Assembly (NCBI GenBank): GCA_965230275.1 | Contig: CBDDKO010000002.1 | Coordinates: forward strand, 1,736,001 to 1,800,000 | DNA length: 64,000 nucleotides | Direction of reading: 5' to 3' | Origin: JAJRRS01 sp965230275 | Lineage (GTDB): Bacteria > Planctomycetota > Phycisphaerae > Phycisphaerales > Phycisphaeraceae | Shown here: positions 43,249-50,300 of the stretch, one piece after another | Layout: the number at the start of each line of letters is the position of its first letter | Position numbering within the stretch: position 1 is the first letter of the stretch | Translations under genes and position numbers: made by a program | The notes under the pieces: model-generated | What the model was told of the DNA's origin: nothing | The model's database searches: none | The model's input: the letters and a program-made list of their open reading frames with translations, nothing else

Positions 43249-43447
43249 TGGGATTTGGTGGGATTGGGCGGGTGTACTGAGGCGCTCAATATGGGATTTC
43301 TAGGGATTGCGCGGGATAAAGTGGGATATTTTTATGGGGCAACGACTTACGGCGATGCGTGTCCCAGAAATGGGGCCGGACCAAAATGGGATTTCTGAGG
43401 CAAAATCGGGGAAATCCAGTTTTGGTTATGCGCGATATGGGATTTCT
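43249..43447 (+). repeat. ATGGGATTT iteron cluster with left inverted end
   Basis: ATGGGATTTCT occurs exactly at 43291-43301, 43386-43396 and 43437-43447, with degenerate copies (GTGGGATTT at 43249, GTGGGATT near 43258, GTGGGATAT at 43321). The stretch 43271-43299 is an inverted match (24 of 29 positions, no gaps) to 52208-52236. The copies at 43386 and 43437 also have inverted partners at the right end (AAATCCCATTTTG and TCCCATATCG). Either terminal repeats of the element or binding sites of its regulator or recombinase. Confidence 0.7.
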
Positions 43448-43606
43448 AACCGCGTTTACAGCCCATTAGAGCCGATATTACATCGGACGTGCGGACATCC
43501 GGACATCAATCCCTGGACGCTGGACACACTCTGGACACACTCTGGCCAGCCTAGTTTAGAATGATTCTCAATTACAGGCTGTGCCCTGCCTTGATTATTA
43601 TGGTTG

Positions 43607-43818
43607 TTATACCCCTTGGAAGTGCCCGGCAAACGCCGGGGCATGCTCGGCGTCGGCCACGTCGGCCGGGTTGGCGGCGGCGCTTGTGCGGCGGCTTTGA
43701 ACGGCCTTGGATGGACAGTTGAAGCCGGCCAGCTCGCCGGCGTCCAGGTGCAGCACGCGGGGCTTCTGGCCGGTGCGGCTGTGGTGGAAGACCGCGCGTC
43801 AGTACGGGGCCGGATCAT
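43607..43818 (-). pseudogene. Small gene after the XRE regulator, frameshifted
   Basis: The ATG at 43818 overlaps the regulator stop (TGATG) and reads MIRPRTDA. A -1 shift near 43795 then opens a frame with strong GC-rich third positions: VFHHSRTGQKPRVLHLDAG, ELAGFNCPSKAVQSRRTS, ending AFAGHFQGV at the stop at 43607. The product would be about 70 residues. The unshifted frame is a low-complexity shadow rich in P, T, R and A. Function unknown; context suggests a partner of the regulator. Sequencing error is a possible cause of the shift. Confidence 0.5.
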
Positions 43819-44579
43819 CACTCCCCGGCTTGTCCTATGGCCGCCCTGGCGGCGGCGATCAGGTCTTCGATTCGTGCGAAGCGTTGTCGGGATACGCTGC
43901 GTTGGCTGAGGCATTTGTATACCGCGCCACGTTCATCTTCCAGACGTTCAAGTAGGCGCTCGTGCCGGCCGGCCAATTCATCGTAATCCAACGGGGCATC
44001 ATCACCGGGACGCCTGGGCATCTTTTCGTATTGATCGCGCGAAGTCCAGTACAACGAAAATCGGCTGTTGATCTCTGCGAACAGATCGCCGATCAGTTCA
44101 TAGACACTTAAATAACAGTCTTTTTCTTCCGGGAATGGCTTTCCATGCTTGACCGCGTCACGGATTGATACAACGGCATTCTCCCAGTCCATACGCTCGG
44201 CGGCGTCGATCAACTCGGCCAGTTCGATCACGATTTTATAGAACCGCTTGGCGGCTTCTAAAATGATCGCCTGGTCAGAAAACTGGGCAAGCGTATCCGC
44301 CCCGGTGTCGGCTTCCCCGCCGATGCTCTGTTCGTATTCACGTTGAAGCCATCGCGCGCGAACCTCCGCCGGTTCGATCGGCGCGACCCCTTCAAGCTGC
44401 GCTGTCGTGATGCAAAAGAACTCAGCGAGCCGCCCCCGATTCGATTGGTGCGGGGATCGCTCACCATGCTCCCAACGCGCCAGCGTGACACGGGATACGC
44501 CGACTTTGCCAGCAACGAAGTCTTGCGTGAATCCGCAATAGATGCGTAGTTCGCGGATTATTGATGCAAGTTCGGCCAT
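43818..44579 (-). CDS. XRE-family transcriptional regulator of the element
   Basis: DNA-binding protein of 253 residues. Residues about 7-62 are a Cro/C1-type helix-turn-helix: IRELRIYCGFTQDFVAGKVGVSRVTLARWEHGERSP. The remaining 190 residues are mostly helical and charged, without recognisable enzyme motifs; they may serve dimerisation or signal sensing. It is transcribed away from the structural genes, the usual layout of a phage repressor. The HELGH protein two genes away could be the protease that removes it, as in ImmR/ImmA pairs; that is inference. Confidence 0.85.
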   Translation of the reverse strand: MAELASIIRELRIYCGFTQDFVAGKVGVSRVTLARWEHGERSPHQSNRGRLAEFFCITTAQLEGVAPIEPAEVRARWLQREYEQSIGGEADTGADTLAQFSDQAIILEAAKRFYKIVIELAELIDAAERMDWENAVVSIRDAVKHGKPFPEEKDCYLSVYELIGDLFAEINSRFSLYWTSRDQYEKMPRRPGDDAPLDYDELAGRHERLLERLEDERGAVYKCLSQRSVSRQRFARIEDLIAAARAAIGQAGE

Positions 44580-44721
44580 GCGCTTGTTTTAGCCGGTATG
44601 GCGTTGTGTGGCAATGGAAACATTAAATGATACGTCATGTTACACGCTCAAATGTTGCAATGGCTACATTTTTTGAGTAACATTGGCCGATATAGCAGGC
44701 AGAGCCACGACGGAGCGAACT
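44580..44721. promoter_or_regulatory. Divergent control region of the element
   Basis: Half-sites AACAT/ATGTT recur: GAAACATTAAATG, GTCATGTTACAC, AAATGTTGCAATGG, GCTACATTTTTT and GAGTAACATTGG. AATGT and ACATT flank a 10-base centre near 44651. This is the expected operator zone between the repressor and the rightward genes. No clean -35/-10 pair is seen. Confidence 0.5.
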
Positions 44722-44988
44722 ATGCCGATCACAGTCAACAACGCGGAACTAGAGGGCCGGATAGAGGCCCTGGGCAAGTCCAGCCCCGTACCCGTATCTA
44801 AGCGTGCGGTGGTGCATTCGGTGTTAGGGGCCGCTGTCGATGCAGCCTACCGGCGGCGCATTTCGATCGGTGAAGTCATCGCGGAGTTGAACTCCAAGGG
44901 CTCGCGGCGAGCGAAAAAGCGGACCACGAAGCGGCGGCAATCAGCGCCACCGAAGACATTGAAACTAACTCAACCGCCGGCGGAGTAG
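44722..44988 (+). CDS. Small basic protein of the element, unknown
   Basis: Protein of 88 residues; ATG 44722 follows GGAG, and an earlier in-frame start at 44683 would run into the control region. The first 60 residues look helical (ELEGRIEALGKSSPVPVSKR, AVDAAYRRRISIGEVIAEL); the tail is strongly basic (SKGSRRAKKRTTKRRQ). First gene rightward of the repressor, the place of cro- or accessory DNA-binding genes. DNA binding is inferred from charge and place only. Confidence 0.6.
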   Translation: MPITVNNAELEGRIEALGKSSPVPVSKRAVVHSVLGAAVDAAYRRRISIGEVIAELNSKGSRRAKKRTTKRRQSAPPKTLKLTQPPAE

Positions 44989-45077
44989 CCGGCGTGATGC
45001 GGATCGGCGCTAACGAAAAGTGCCCCCCGCATCGGTGACACCTTGCAGGGAAACCACCAACACGAGAGGCGAGCATC

Positions 45078-45488
45078 ATGGTAACGAAAGCGAAGGGGAA
45101 AACACAAGGCGAGCAGGCGACCGGCGAAGATGCCGGACCCGTCACGCTGCGCGTCGGCCCGGTTGATTACGAGCTGCACTTGTTCAGCGGTTTTTTAGAG
45201 TCGCAGGGGCACGAATGCCTTGGCCTCATCCAGTTCGACGTGTGCCGGATTCTAATCAGTGATAAAGCGCCGATCCGCAAGCGCATAGCGACCTTCTGGC
45301 ACGAATTAGGGCACGCGATCGTCAGTGAGTGCTTCTACCGGGACTCTTTCCCCAAGCTCGACGAAGAAGACTTATGCAACATGCTGGGTATCGGCATGAG
45401 CGCTATAGATGCCGACACGCTCAAGCAAGTACACGAATTGCTTTCACGCGACACGGGTAGCGCGAGTATTGTTCTCACCGAATCATGA
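45078..45488 (+). CDS. HELGH zinc metallopeptidase-like protein
   Basis: Protein of 136 residues with the zinc motif HELGH (His75, Glu76, His79) in RKRIATFWHELGHAIVSE. The third ligand could be a later glutamate or aspartate (LDEEDL). Size, the preceding beta strands (HECLGLIQFDVCRILISD) and place near an XRE regulator resemble short ImmA/IrrE-type proteases, which cleave phage-type repressors on induction. A GAGGCGAG precedes the ATG. Alternatively a zincin with another role; similarity search needed to settle it. Confidence 0.7.
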   Translation: MVTKAKGKTQGEQATGEDAGPVTLRVGPVDYELHLFSGFLESQGHECLGLIQFDVCRILISDKAPIRKRIATFWHELGHAIVSECFYRDSFPKLDEEDLCNMLGIGMSAIDADTLKQVHELLSRDTGSASIVLTES

Positions 45489-45627
45489 CGGCCCGAAGGC
45501 CGTGCCCGCGTAGTGACGGATGGTGACAAGCGTTGACCTAGTGAATATCTAGGAATCTTCAAGAAAGTTACGGATAGCTGAATGCCACGGACGGCAATCA
45601 ACACGACCTATCAGCCTGGACTCGCAT

Positions 45628-45647
45628 CCCGCGTGTCCGGGTTTTTT
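45628..45647 (+). terminator. Short terminator-like hairpin
   Basis: CCCG (45628-45631) and CGGG (45638-45641) followed directly by six T. The stem is short, so it is weak. It separates the HELGH gene from the next gene. Confidence 0.4.
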
Positions 45648-45676
45648 GCGCCCGCCGCGTGGAAGGTTGGCGCGGT

Positions 45677-46162
45677 ATGAACGTGCGCGGATCAGACCGG
45701 CCGGCAGCCACTGGTGGCGAATATCAGCCACACGCTTACCAGTATCTAACTCCCCAGCCGTTACCAAAATCTCAGCGCCGCATCATCGCAGGGTTCACCG
45801 AAGGCGACATCAAACTTCGCGGGCTGGAGCATTGCCTTGCGGTGCTGCTCCGCGAAGGCATGGACCTGCGTGTGCTGCGCCAGTTTGAAGGGCTGACGCG
45901 CAACCGGTTACGGGAGACGGCCGAGTCGGTCATGCAGCGCGTTGAGCTTCGTCTCGACAAGCCCGAGACACCGGCCAACGTGGGCAAGATCAAACGCGGC
46001 TATCGCAACGCGATTCGATCGGAGGCCGAAGGCGCAAAGCCGCTGATATCTCTGGATCGTGACGACTCAGACGCGGCGAGCAGGCCGGAGGATCGCCCGT
46101 GTGGTCCGCTGATTGACTGGGACGCACTGGACGCCGAGCAAGTCACCATTAACCAAGGATGA
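45677..46162 (+). CDS. Element protein of unknown function
   Basis: Protein of 161 residues. The centre (about 30-95) is helical and charged, with a helix-turn-helix-like stretch HCLAVLLREGMDLRVLRQFEGLTRNRLRETAESVM that could bind DNA. The C-terminus is acidic (DRDDSDAASRPEDRPCGPLIDWDALDAEQ). It stops four bases before the next start and lies ahead of the head genes, where small terminase subunits usually lie, but no signature supports that. A GTG at 45659 is an alternative start. Confidence 0.6.
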   Translation: MNVRGSDRPAATGGEYQPHAYQYLTPQPLPKSQRRIIAGFTEGDIKLRGLEHCLAVLLREGMDLRVLRQFEGLTRNRLRETAESVMQRVELRLDKPETPANVGKIKRGYRNAIRSEAEGAKPLISLDRDDSDAASRPEDRPCGPLIDWDALDAEQVTINQG

Positions 46163-46166
46163 TTCA

Positions 46167-46892
46167 ATGGCAGGGAAGCCATCCAACACGACACCCGAAC
46201 CCGGACGCGCAGCGCGTGCGCCCGGGTTTGTGCAGCGATGCCGTCGGCTGGCCCGCAACCTGGCACGGGCGTATGTGCTGCGCGTCGAATGCAACCGGCC
46301 CGGCCGGGAGTGGCCGGCCGTGTCGGGCGTCTCAGGCGATGAGAAACGGCAGCAGAAACAGGACCGCGAAGACTGGGCGCTCGACCAGCTAATCAGCCTG
46401 TCGCGGCGCATGGATTACCGGGTCACGCCGACGCAGATCATGCATGCCGTGATTGATGCGGTCGCGGACGCGGCGGCGATCGACGACCTGGACTTGTCAC
46501 AAGTGCATAGCGAAGCGGACCTGAAACGCCGTGTGATGATGAACCTGATGATTCGCGGCGATGACCAGGGCGACCGGCCCGAGCCAAAGGCGGGCGGTCC
46601 GGCGACGCAATGGATCGCGTCGCTTCCGTGCGTGTTGAATGCCGGGAACGTGGACGGCTTTCTCCGCGAAGTGATCGCCGAAGCCAGGACGCAAGCCATG
46701 CCGCGCGTCGCGGAGCTGGGCACGAGCGACACCGAAGCCGTCACGCGCATGGTGTGCGATACGGCTGCGGACATCGTGATGCGGCGCATCGCCCCGGATA
46801 TCAAGTCGATCCTAAGCAATCAACTCATGGACGCACACTTACCCGGCGCATTGGAACACGCCAAGCGCATCAAGGAAGGCAATGAACAATGA
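46167..46892 (+). CDS. Element protein of unknown function before the prohead protease
   Basis: Protein of 241 residues; AAGGA lies eight bases before the ATG at 46167. Mostly helical, with a basic arginine-rich start (GFVQRCRRLARNLARAYVLR) and later helices (PTQIMHAVIDAVADAAAIDDL, AVTRMVCDTAADIVMRRI). No membrane segment or enzyme motif. Its stop overlaps the prohead protease start (ATGA), so the two are translated together and it may act in capsid assembly. A portal would be expected here in HK97-like phages, but this protein is too short and lacks portal features. Confidence 0.6.
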   Translation: MAGKPSNTTPEPGRAARAPGFVQRCRRLARNLARAYVLRVECNRPGREWPAVSGVSGDEKRQQKQDREDWALDQLISLSRRMDYRVTPTQIMHAVIDAVADAAAIDDLDLSQVHSEADLKRRVMMNLMIRGDDQGDRPEPKAGGPATQWIASLPCVLNAGNVDGFLREVIAEARTQAMPRVAELGTSDTEAVTRMVCDTAADIVMRRIAPDIKSILSNQLMDAHLPGALEHAKRIKEGNEQ

Positions 46893-47860
46893 GACCGTTT
46901 CTAAGCGACCAACTGCAACCGCTGAACGGGCCGCAACGTGGATGCCGTAGCTTCGGTGTCGGCGAGGTGCGCGGCATCAACGAGCAAAAGCGCACGGTGA
47001 CGGCGATCCTGTCAACGCCGAGCATCGACCGCTACGGTGAGATTATCCTGCCCGAAGCGTTCCTGAAGCGCATCGACAGGTTCAAACGTAACCCGGTGAT
47101 GCTTGCGAATCACGTCACGGCAGCCAATACCGGAGCATCGGGGATTATTGGCAAGTGGATCGACATCGGCGTCCGCAAGGTTCCCGGCGTCGGTCAGGCG
47201 CTGGTCGGGACGTGCCGGTTTATGGAAGACGACGAACTCGCCGAAAGCTGGTGGCAGCGCTTCCGGCAGGGGATGGCGGTGGCGTTTTCGGTGGGGATGA
47301 TTATCCATGCGTGGGAAGCACGGCCGGTGAAGCAAGACAAAGGTGAGACGCGCAGCGTTCGTGTCTACACCGATGTCGAACTGCTGGAAGTATCCGCCGT
47401 GAGCGTACCGGCGAATCAAGACGCGGTAGTCCTTGCGGCGTCGCTGGGAGCGGCAGGTCGCGGCGTGCCGGCGTCGGCGATGAGTCCCGACGCCGACATC
47501 GCCGGGTTGCTGGGCGGCTCAGACGGCCTGCCTGGGGCTCTGCCGGGTGCTTCCGGGGGCGGGGGTGGGCTGTCCGGGCGACGACTAAGTAAGACGCTTA
47601 GCCGGTCGATCCCCGCGATCGTCCAGGCGGAAGTACGCAAGCTGCTATCGGTTGAACCGGGGAACGAATTGCATTGCCTGATTCAGGAAGTCGCGGAGCA
47701 GACGGCGCATGAGATGCGCCATGTCATACCGAGCGTGTCCAGCAAAAAGCAAAGCAGTCGCGTGGTGAACCACGCGCCCCGGAGCCGGACGACGGCTTGG
47801 GTGAGCTGCTGGGCGCACCGCGAGCCACCACGGCCGGCAAGCCAGGTGGTAACGGGCTAG
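46889..47860 (+). CDS. HK97-family prohead protease
   Basis: Serine protease that matures capsids by cutting scaffold regions, 323 residues in the unshifted frame. Core motifs: GYGEIILPEAF-like start (DRYGEIILPEAFLKRID), VMLANH with the catalytic histidine, WWQRFRQGMAVAFSVGM, and VELLEVSAVSVPANQDA with the catalytic serine. The long C-terminal part (about 190-323) is glycine-rich then charged. From codon 287 a -1 shift would replace a basic, tryptophan-rich tail with an acidic one ending DPSLDDLVGM at 47922, giving 344 residues. The next gene is the capsid protein. Confidence 0.85.
   Translation: MRPFLSDQLQPLNGPQRGCRSFGVGEVRGINEQKRTVTAILSTPSIDRYGEIILPEAFLKRIDRFKRNPVMLANHVTAANTGASGIIGKWIDIGVRKVPGVGQALVGTCRFMEDDELAESWWQRFRQGMAVAFSVGMIIHAWEARPVKQDKGETRSVRVYTDVELLEVSAVSVPANQDAVVLAASLGAAGRGVPASAMSPDADIAGLLGGSDGLPGALPGASGGGGGLSGRRLSKTLSRSIPAIVQAEVRKLLSVEPGNELHCLIQEVAEQTAHEMRHVIPSVSSKKQSSRVVNHAPRSRTTAWVSCWAHREPPRPASQVVTG
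47743..47776 (+). promoter_or_regulatory. Possible -1 ribosomal frameshift signal
   Basis: C-AAA-AAG (47743-47749) in the protease frame, a 9-base spacer, then a 7-bp stem CGCGTGG/CCACGCG (47759-47765, 47770-47776) with loop TGAA. This is the classic layout of a slippery run plus stem-loop. The -1 frame continues for 57 codons to the stop at 47920-47922. A plain mutation or error in the A-run would look the same. Confidence 0.45.
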
Positions 47861-47940
47861 AGCGAGATGCGTTTGCCGACGCCTACTTCGATCCGAGCCT
47901 GGACGATCTGGTCGGGATGTGAGTGTGTTCCTGTGAGTGG

Positions 47941-47993
47941 GGCGGGGGCGGCGTGAAGTCGCCCCCGCCACCCCTTAGCGAACAGCGCTAAGG
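47941..47993 (+). terminator. Two hairpins between protease and capsid genes
   Basis: GGCGGGGGCG (47941-47950) pairs with CGCCCCCGCC (47960-47969). CCTTAGCG (47973-47980) pairs with CGCTAAGG (47986-47993). No T-run follows, so they may stabilise mRNA or modulate read-through rather than terminate. Confidence 0.5.
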
Positions 47994-48027
47994 CATCCAT
48001 CAAACAAAGATTGAATGGCCAATAAAC

Positions 48028-49233
48028 ATGCCTCGAAACATGAATGAATTAACAAGAGAATCGCTGGCTGAAACGCTCACCCAGCATGAAGAAGCCATCA
48101 TCCAGGTCGAGAATGATGTCCGAGATTTCGCCGGCAAAATTTCCGAACACAAGATACACGGGGCACCACATGGCGACCCCCTGTATCGCGGCATCTTCGC
48201 CGGCGAGCATGAAGCCCGCAGCGCCGGCTTATTCGTGCTGTCACTGACCAGCCCCAACGCCGACGTGCGAGCCCGCGCCGCCCAAGAACTGAACTTCCAC
48301 GGCATGGGCAGCCGCGACTTGGGCACGACCGACAGCGCGGGCGGTGGTGCGCTCGTGCCGGTTGAATACAGCAATCGCATCAAGCGCCTGGTTGAGGAAC
48401 ACGGCGTGTTCTCGCGTCGCGCATACCCGCAGCCGATGACAAGCGATCAGACCACCTTCTTAAAGCAGGTCGGCGAAGTGACTGTCTTCCTGCTCACCGA
48501 AGGGATCGCCGGCGACGACTCGGAAATGGGCTGGGAGAAGGTCAAGCTACAGGCCAAGGAGTGGGGCACGCTATGCTTCTACCCGCGCAACCTGGAGGAA
48601 GACTCCGCCGTTGACGTGGCCGAGCAGGTCTTCCGATCGTTCGCCTGGGCATTCAGCAACAAGATCGACAGCATCGCCTTCCTGGGCGACGGCAGCGCCA
48701 CCTACTTCGGCATCCAAGGGATCATCCCCAAACTGAAGGAAATCAACGGCGTGGACGACGGCGGCGGTCTGGTCCTGGGCTCGGGTAACACCTGGCCCGA
48801 GTTGACGCTTGGCGACCATGAATCGGTTGCAGGGCGTCTGCCTGAGTATCCCGGCATGGAACCCCGCTGGTACTGCTCGCGTTCCTACTACTACAACGTC
48901 ATGGTCCGCCTGATGCTGGCGGCTGGCGGTGTCACGGCGGCGGAGATTGCCGGGGCTAGCGAAAAGCGCTTCCTGGGCGACCCGGTCGAGATCGTCAACG
49001 TCATGCCGCGCACGACTGCTAACAGCCAGGTGCCTTGCCTCTACGGCGACATGCGCTTCGCGGCGACGTTCGGTCTTCGTCGTGAAATGACGCTCGAAGC
49101 CAGCCGTGAATACAAGTTCGCCGAACGCCAGGTGACGTGCCTGGGCACGATGCGCCCGGCGATCAGCATCGAAGACCTGGGCGACGCGAACAACGCCGGC
49201 CCGCTGGTCGGGCTCATCACGGCGGCGGGTTAA
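48028..49233 (+). CDS. HK97-like phage major capsid protein
   Basis: Shell-forming protein of 401 residues. Residues about 1-95 form a charged, partly helical arm (QHEEAIIQVENDVRDFAG) likely removed by the protease. The HK97 fold begins LGTTDSAGGGALVPVEYSNRIKRLVEEHGVFSRRA, then KLQAKEWGTLCFYPRNLEEDS, DSIAFLGDGSATYFGIQGI, a ligand-like loop and a beta-rich end. No strong ribosome site precedes the ATG; a second ATG is at 48040. The gene is flanked by hairpins, suggesting separate high-level expression, usual for capsid genes. Confidence 0.85.
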   Translation: MPRNMNELTRESLAETLTQHEEAIIQVENDVRDFAGKISEHKIHGAPHGDPLYRGIFAGEHEARSAGLFVLSLTSPNADVRARAAQELNFHGMGSRDLGTTDSAGGGALVPVEYSNRIKRLVEEHGVFSRRAYPQPMTSDQTTFLKQVGEVTVFLLTEGIAGDDSEMGWEKVKLQAKEWGTLCFYPRNLEEDSAVDVAEQVFRSFAWAFSNKIDSIAFLGDGSATYFGIQGIIPKLKEINGVDDGGGLVLGSGNTWPELTLGDHESVAGRLPEYPGMEPRWYCSRSYYYNVMVRLMLAAGGVTAAEIAGASEKRFLGDPVEIVNVMPRTTANSQVPCLYGDMRFAATFGLRREMTLEASREYKFAERQVTCLGTMRPAISIEDLGDANNAGPLVGLITAAG

Positions 49234-49246
49234 GCCTTCCTCTCGT

Positions 49247-49296
49247 GCGTCGGGGGTGATCGCACCCCGCCCGGGTCATAGCCCCCGACGCTTTTT
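49247..49296 (+). terminator. Strong intrinsic terminator after the capsid gene
   Basis: GCGTCGGGGG (49247-49256) pairs perfectly with CCCCCGACGC (49282-49291), with a small inner GC-rich hairpin, then TTTTT. It starts 13 bases after the capsid stop. Confidence 0.85.
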
Positions 49297-49349
49297 AGAT
49301 CACGGATCAAACAGACGAACCAACCCAAACAACAAAAAGGAATCGCACC

Positions 49350-49796
49350 ATGCGACCCATTCAAGAAACCAAGATCATCCCGGCCATCCTGCCGGGTGCG
49401 ATCGTTGACAACGCGGCGTTCGCCAGCCAGGTGATCGACCTGATGGACATCGAAGGGGCCGGCTACCTGGAGTTCCAGGGCCTGCTCGGCTCGATCGACG
49501 CGGAAATGGCCGTGCTGAAAGTCATGGAGTCGGACACGAAGACGGACGCCACCACGCTCGGCGGTACGCCGACGCTCGTCAAGGACGCGACCACGAAGCC
49601 CGGCGCGACCGACGATAATAAGCTGTTCGCGTTCGGCGTTGACCTGCGCGCGCCACGACAGCGCTACATCCAACTGCAAGCAACGGCCGGCGACGGCGCG
49701 GCGGGTACGTTCCTGTCGGCGGTGGCGGTCGCACGGCCGGCCAGACTATCCAGCGAGGCCGACGTGCGTGGCCTGCTGTTCGCTGAATACGTCTAA
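49350..49796 (+). CDS. Probable phage structural protein, unknown
   Basis: Protein of 148 residues; AAAAGGA precedes the ATG. Predicted beta-rich and soluble: IIPAILPGAIVDNAAFASQV, YLEFQGLLGSIDAEMAVLKV, FAFGVDLRAPRQRYIQLQAT, SAVAVARPARLSSEADVRG. Direct place after the major capsid gene and the pattern of a small beta-sandwich would suit a head decoration or minor capsid protein. No motif proves this. It is followed by a terminator-like hairpin. Confidence 0.65.
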   Translation: MRPIQETKIIPAILPGAIVDNAAFASQVIDLMDIEGAGYLEFQGLLGSIDAEMAVLKVMESDTKTDATTLGGTPTLVKDATTKPGATDDNKLFAFGVDLRAPRQRYIQLQATAGDGAAGTFLSAVAVARPARLSSEADVRGLLFAEYV

Positions 49797-49831
49797 CGAA
49801 ACAGCGGGGAAGCGAAACCCCCCTGGGCGCT

Positions 49832-49862
49832 CCCGCCGGGTCGAAAGGCCCGGCGGGATTTT
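49832..49862 (+). terminator. Terminator-like hairpin upstream of a small gene
   Basis: CCCGCCGGG (49832-49840) and CCCGGCGGG (49849-49857) with an 8-base loop, then ATTTTAGG. The ribosome site AGGAG of the next gene directly follows, so the hairpin could also affect its translation. Confidence 0.65.
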
Positions 49863-49875
49863 AGGAGTCACGATC

Positions 49876-50250
49876 ATGGCTAATTCAAAAAAGCAATACG
49901 ACGGCCTGAGAACCGGCGGCTTGAATGCGCGTATGCTGTCTGCCGATGAGCTGGCGGAGCTGGCCTTGATGAAGTTGCAATGCGATGGCTATCAGTCTTC
50001 GGTGTTTTCATTGAGCAGGCGCAACCAGGTAGCGCTGGGCCGTTTCTTATTGACGCCCCGATCGCCAGCCTTGAATCCGTACAAATGGCTTCGCCGTCGC
50101 ACTAAGCCAAGATGTACACAATCCAGCGTCTACCGATTCGCGGCGGAGTTCCGCCGGGCGGCGGGCTGGGTCTTGCAGCATTACACGGCCGGCATTGCGC
50201 AGGCGAGGGTGACCGGGCGGGTTGGGCCTGGTGACGAAGCAACGCGATGA
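49876..50250 (+). CDS. Element protein of unknown function
   Basis: Protein of 124 residues; AGGAG lies ten bases before the ATG. Basic C-terminal half (YKWLRRRTKPRCTQSSVYRFAAEFRRAAGWVL). The N-terminal half has a helical stretch LSADELAELALMKLQCDGY. No known motif. It lies in the place where head-tail or tail-assembly genes are found, immediately before the tape-measure-like gene. Confidence 0.55.
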   Translation: MANSKKQYDGLRTGGLNARMLSADELAELALMKLQCDGYQSSVFSLSRRNQVALGRFLLTPRSPALNPYKWLRRRTKPRCTQSSVYRFAAEFRRAAGWVLQHYTAGIAQARVTGRVGPGDEATR

Positions 50251-50300
50251 CGCGACGGCTATAGGAGCCACGGACGAACCGCAGGGCAAGGACGCCAACG

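Noticed and set aside
43257..43265. GGTGGGATT shared with the T-arm region of tRNA-Ser (52314-52322), as a possible attachment site
   Set aside because: Only nine bases, in a region full of GTGGGAT repeats; a real tRNA attachment duplicate is usually longer and reaches the tRNA 3' end.
43456..43914. Open frame of 152 codons on the minus strand
   Set aside because: Low-complexity P/T/R/A composition, overlaps the regulator gene and crosses the better frame described at 43607-43818.
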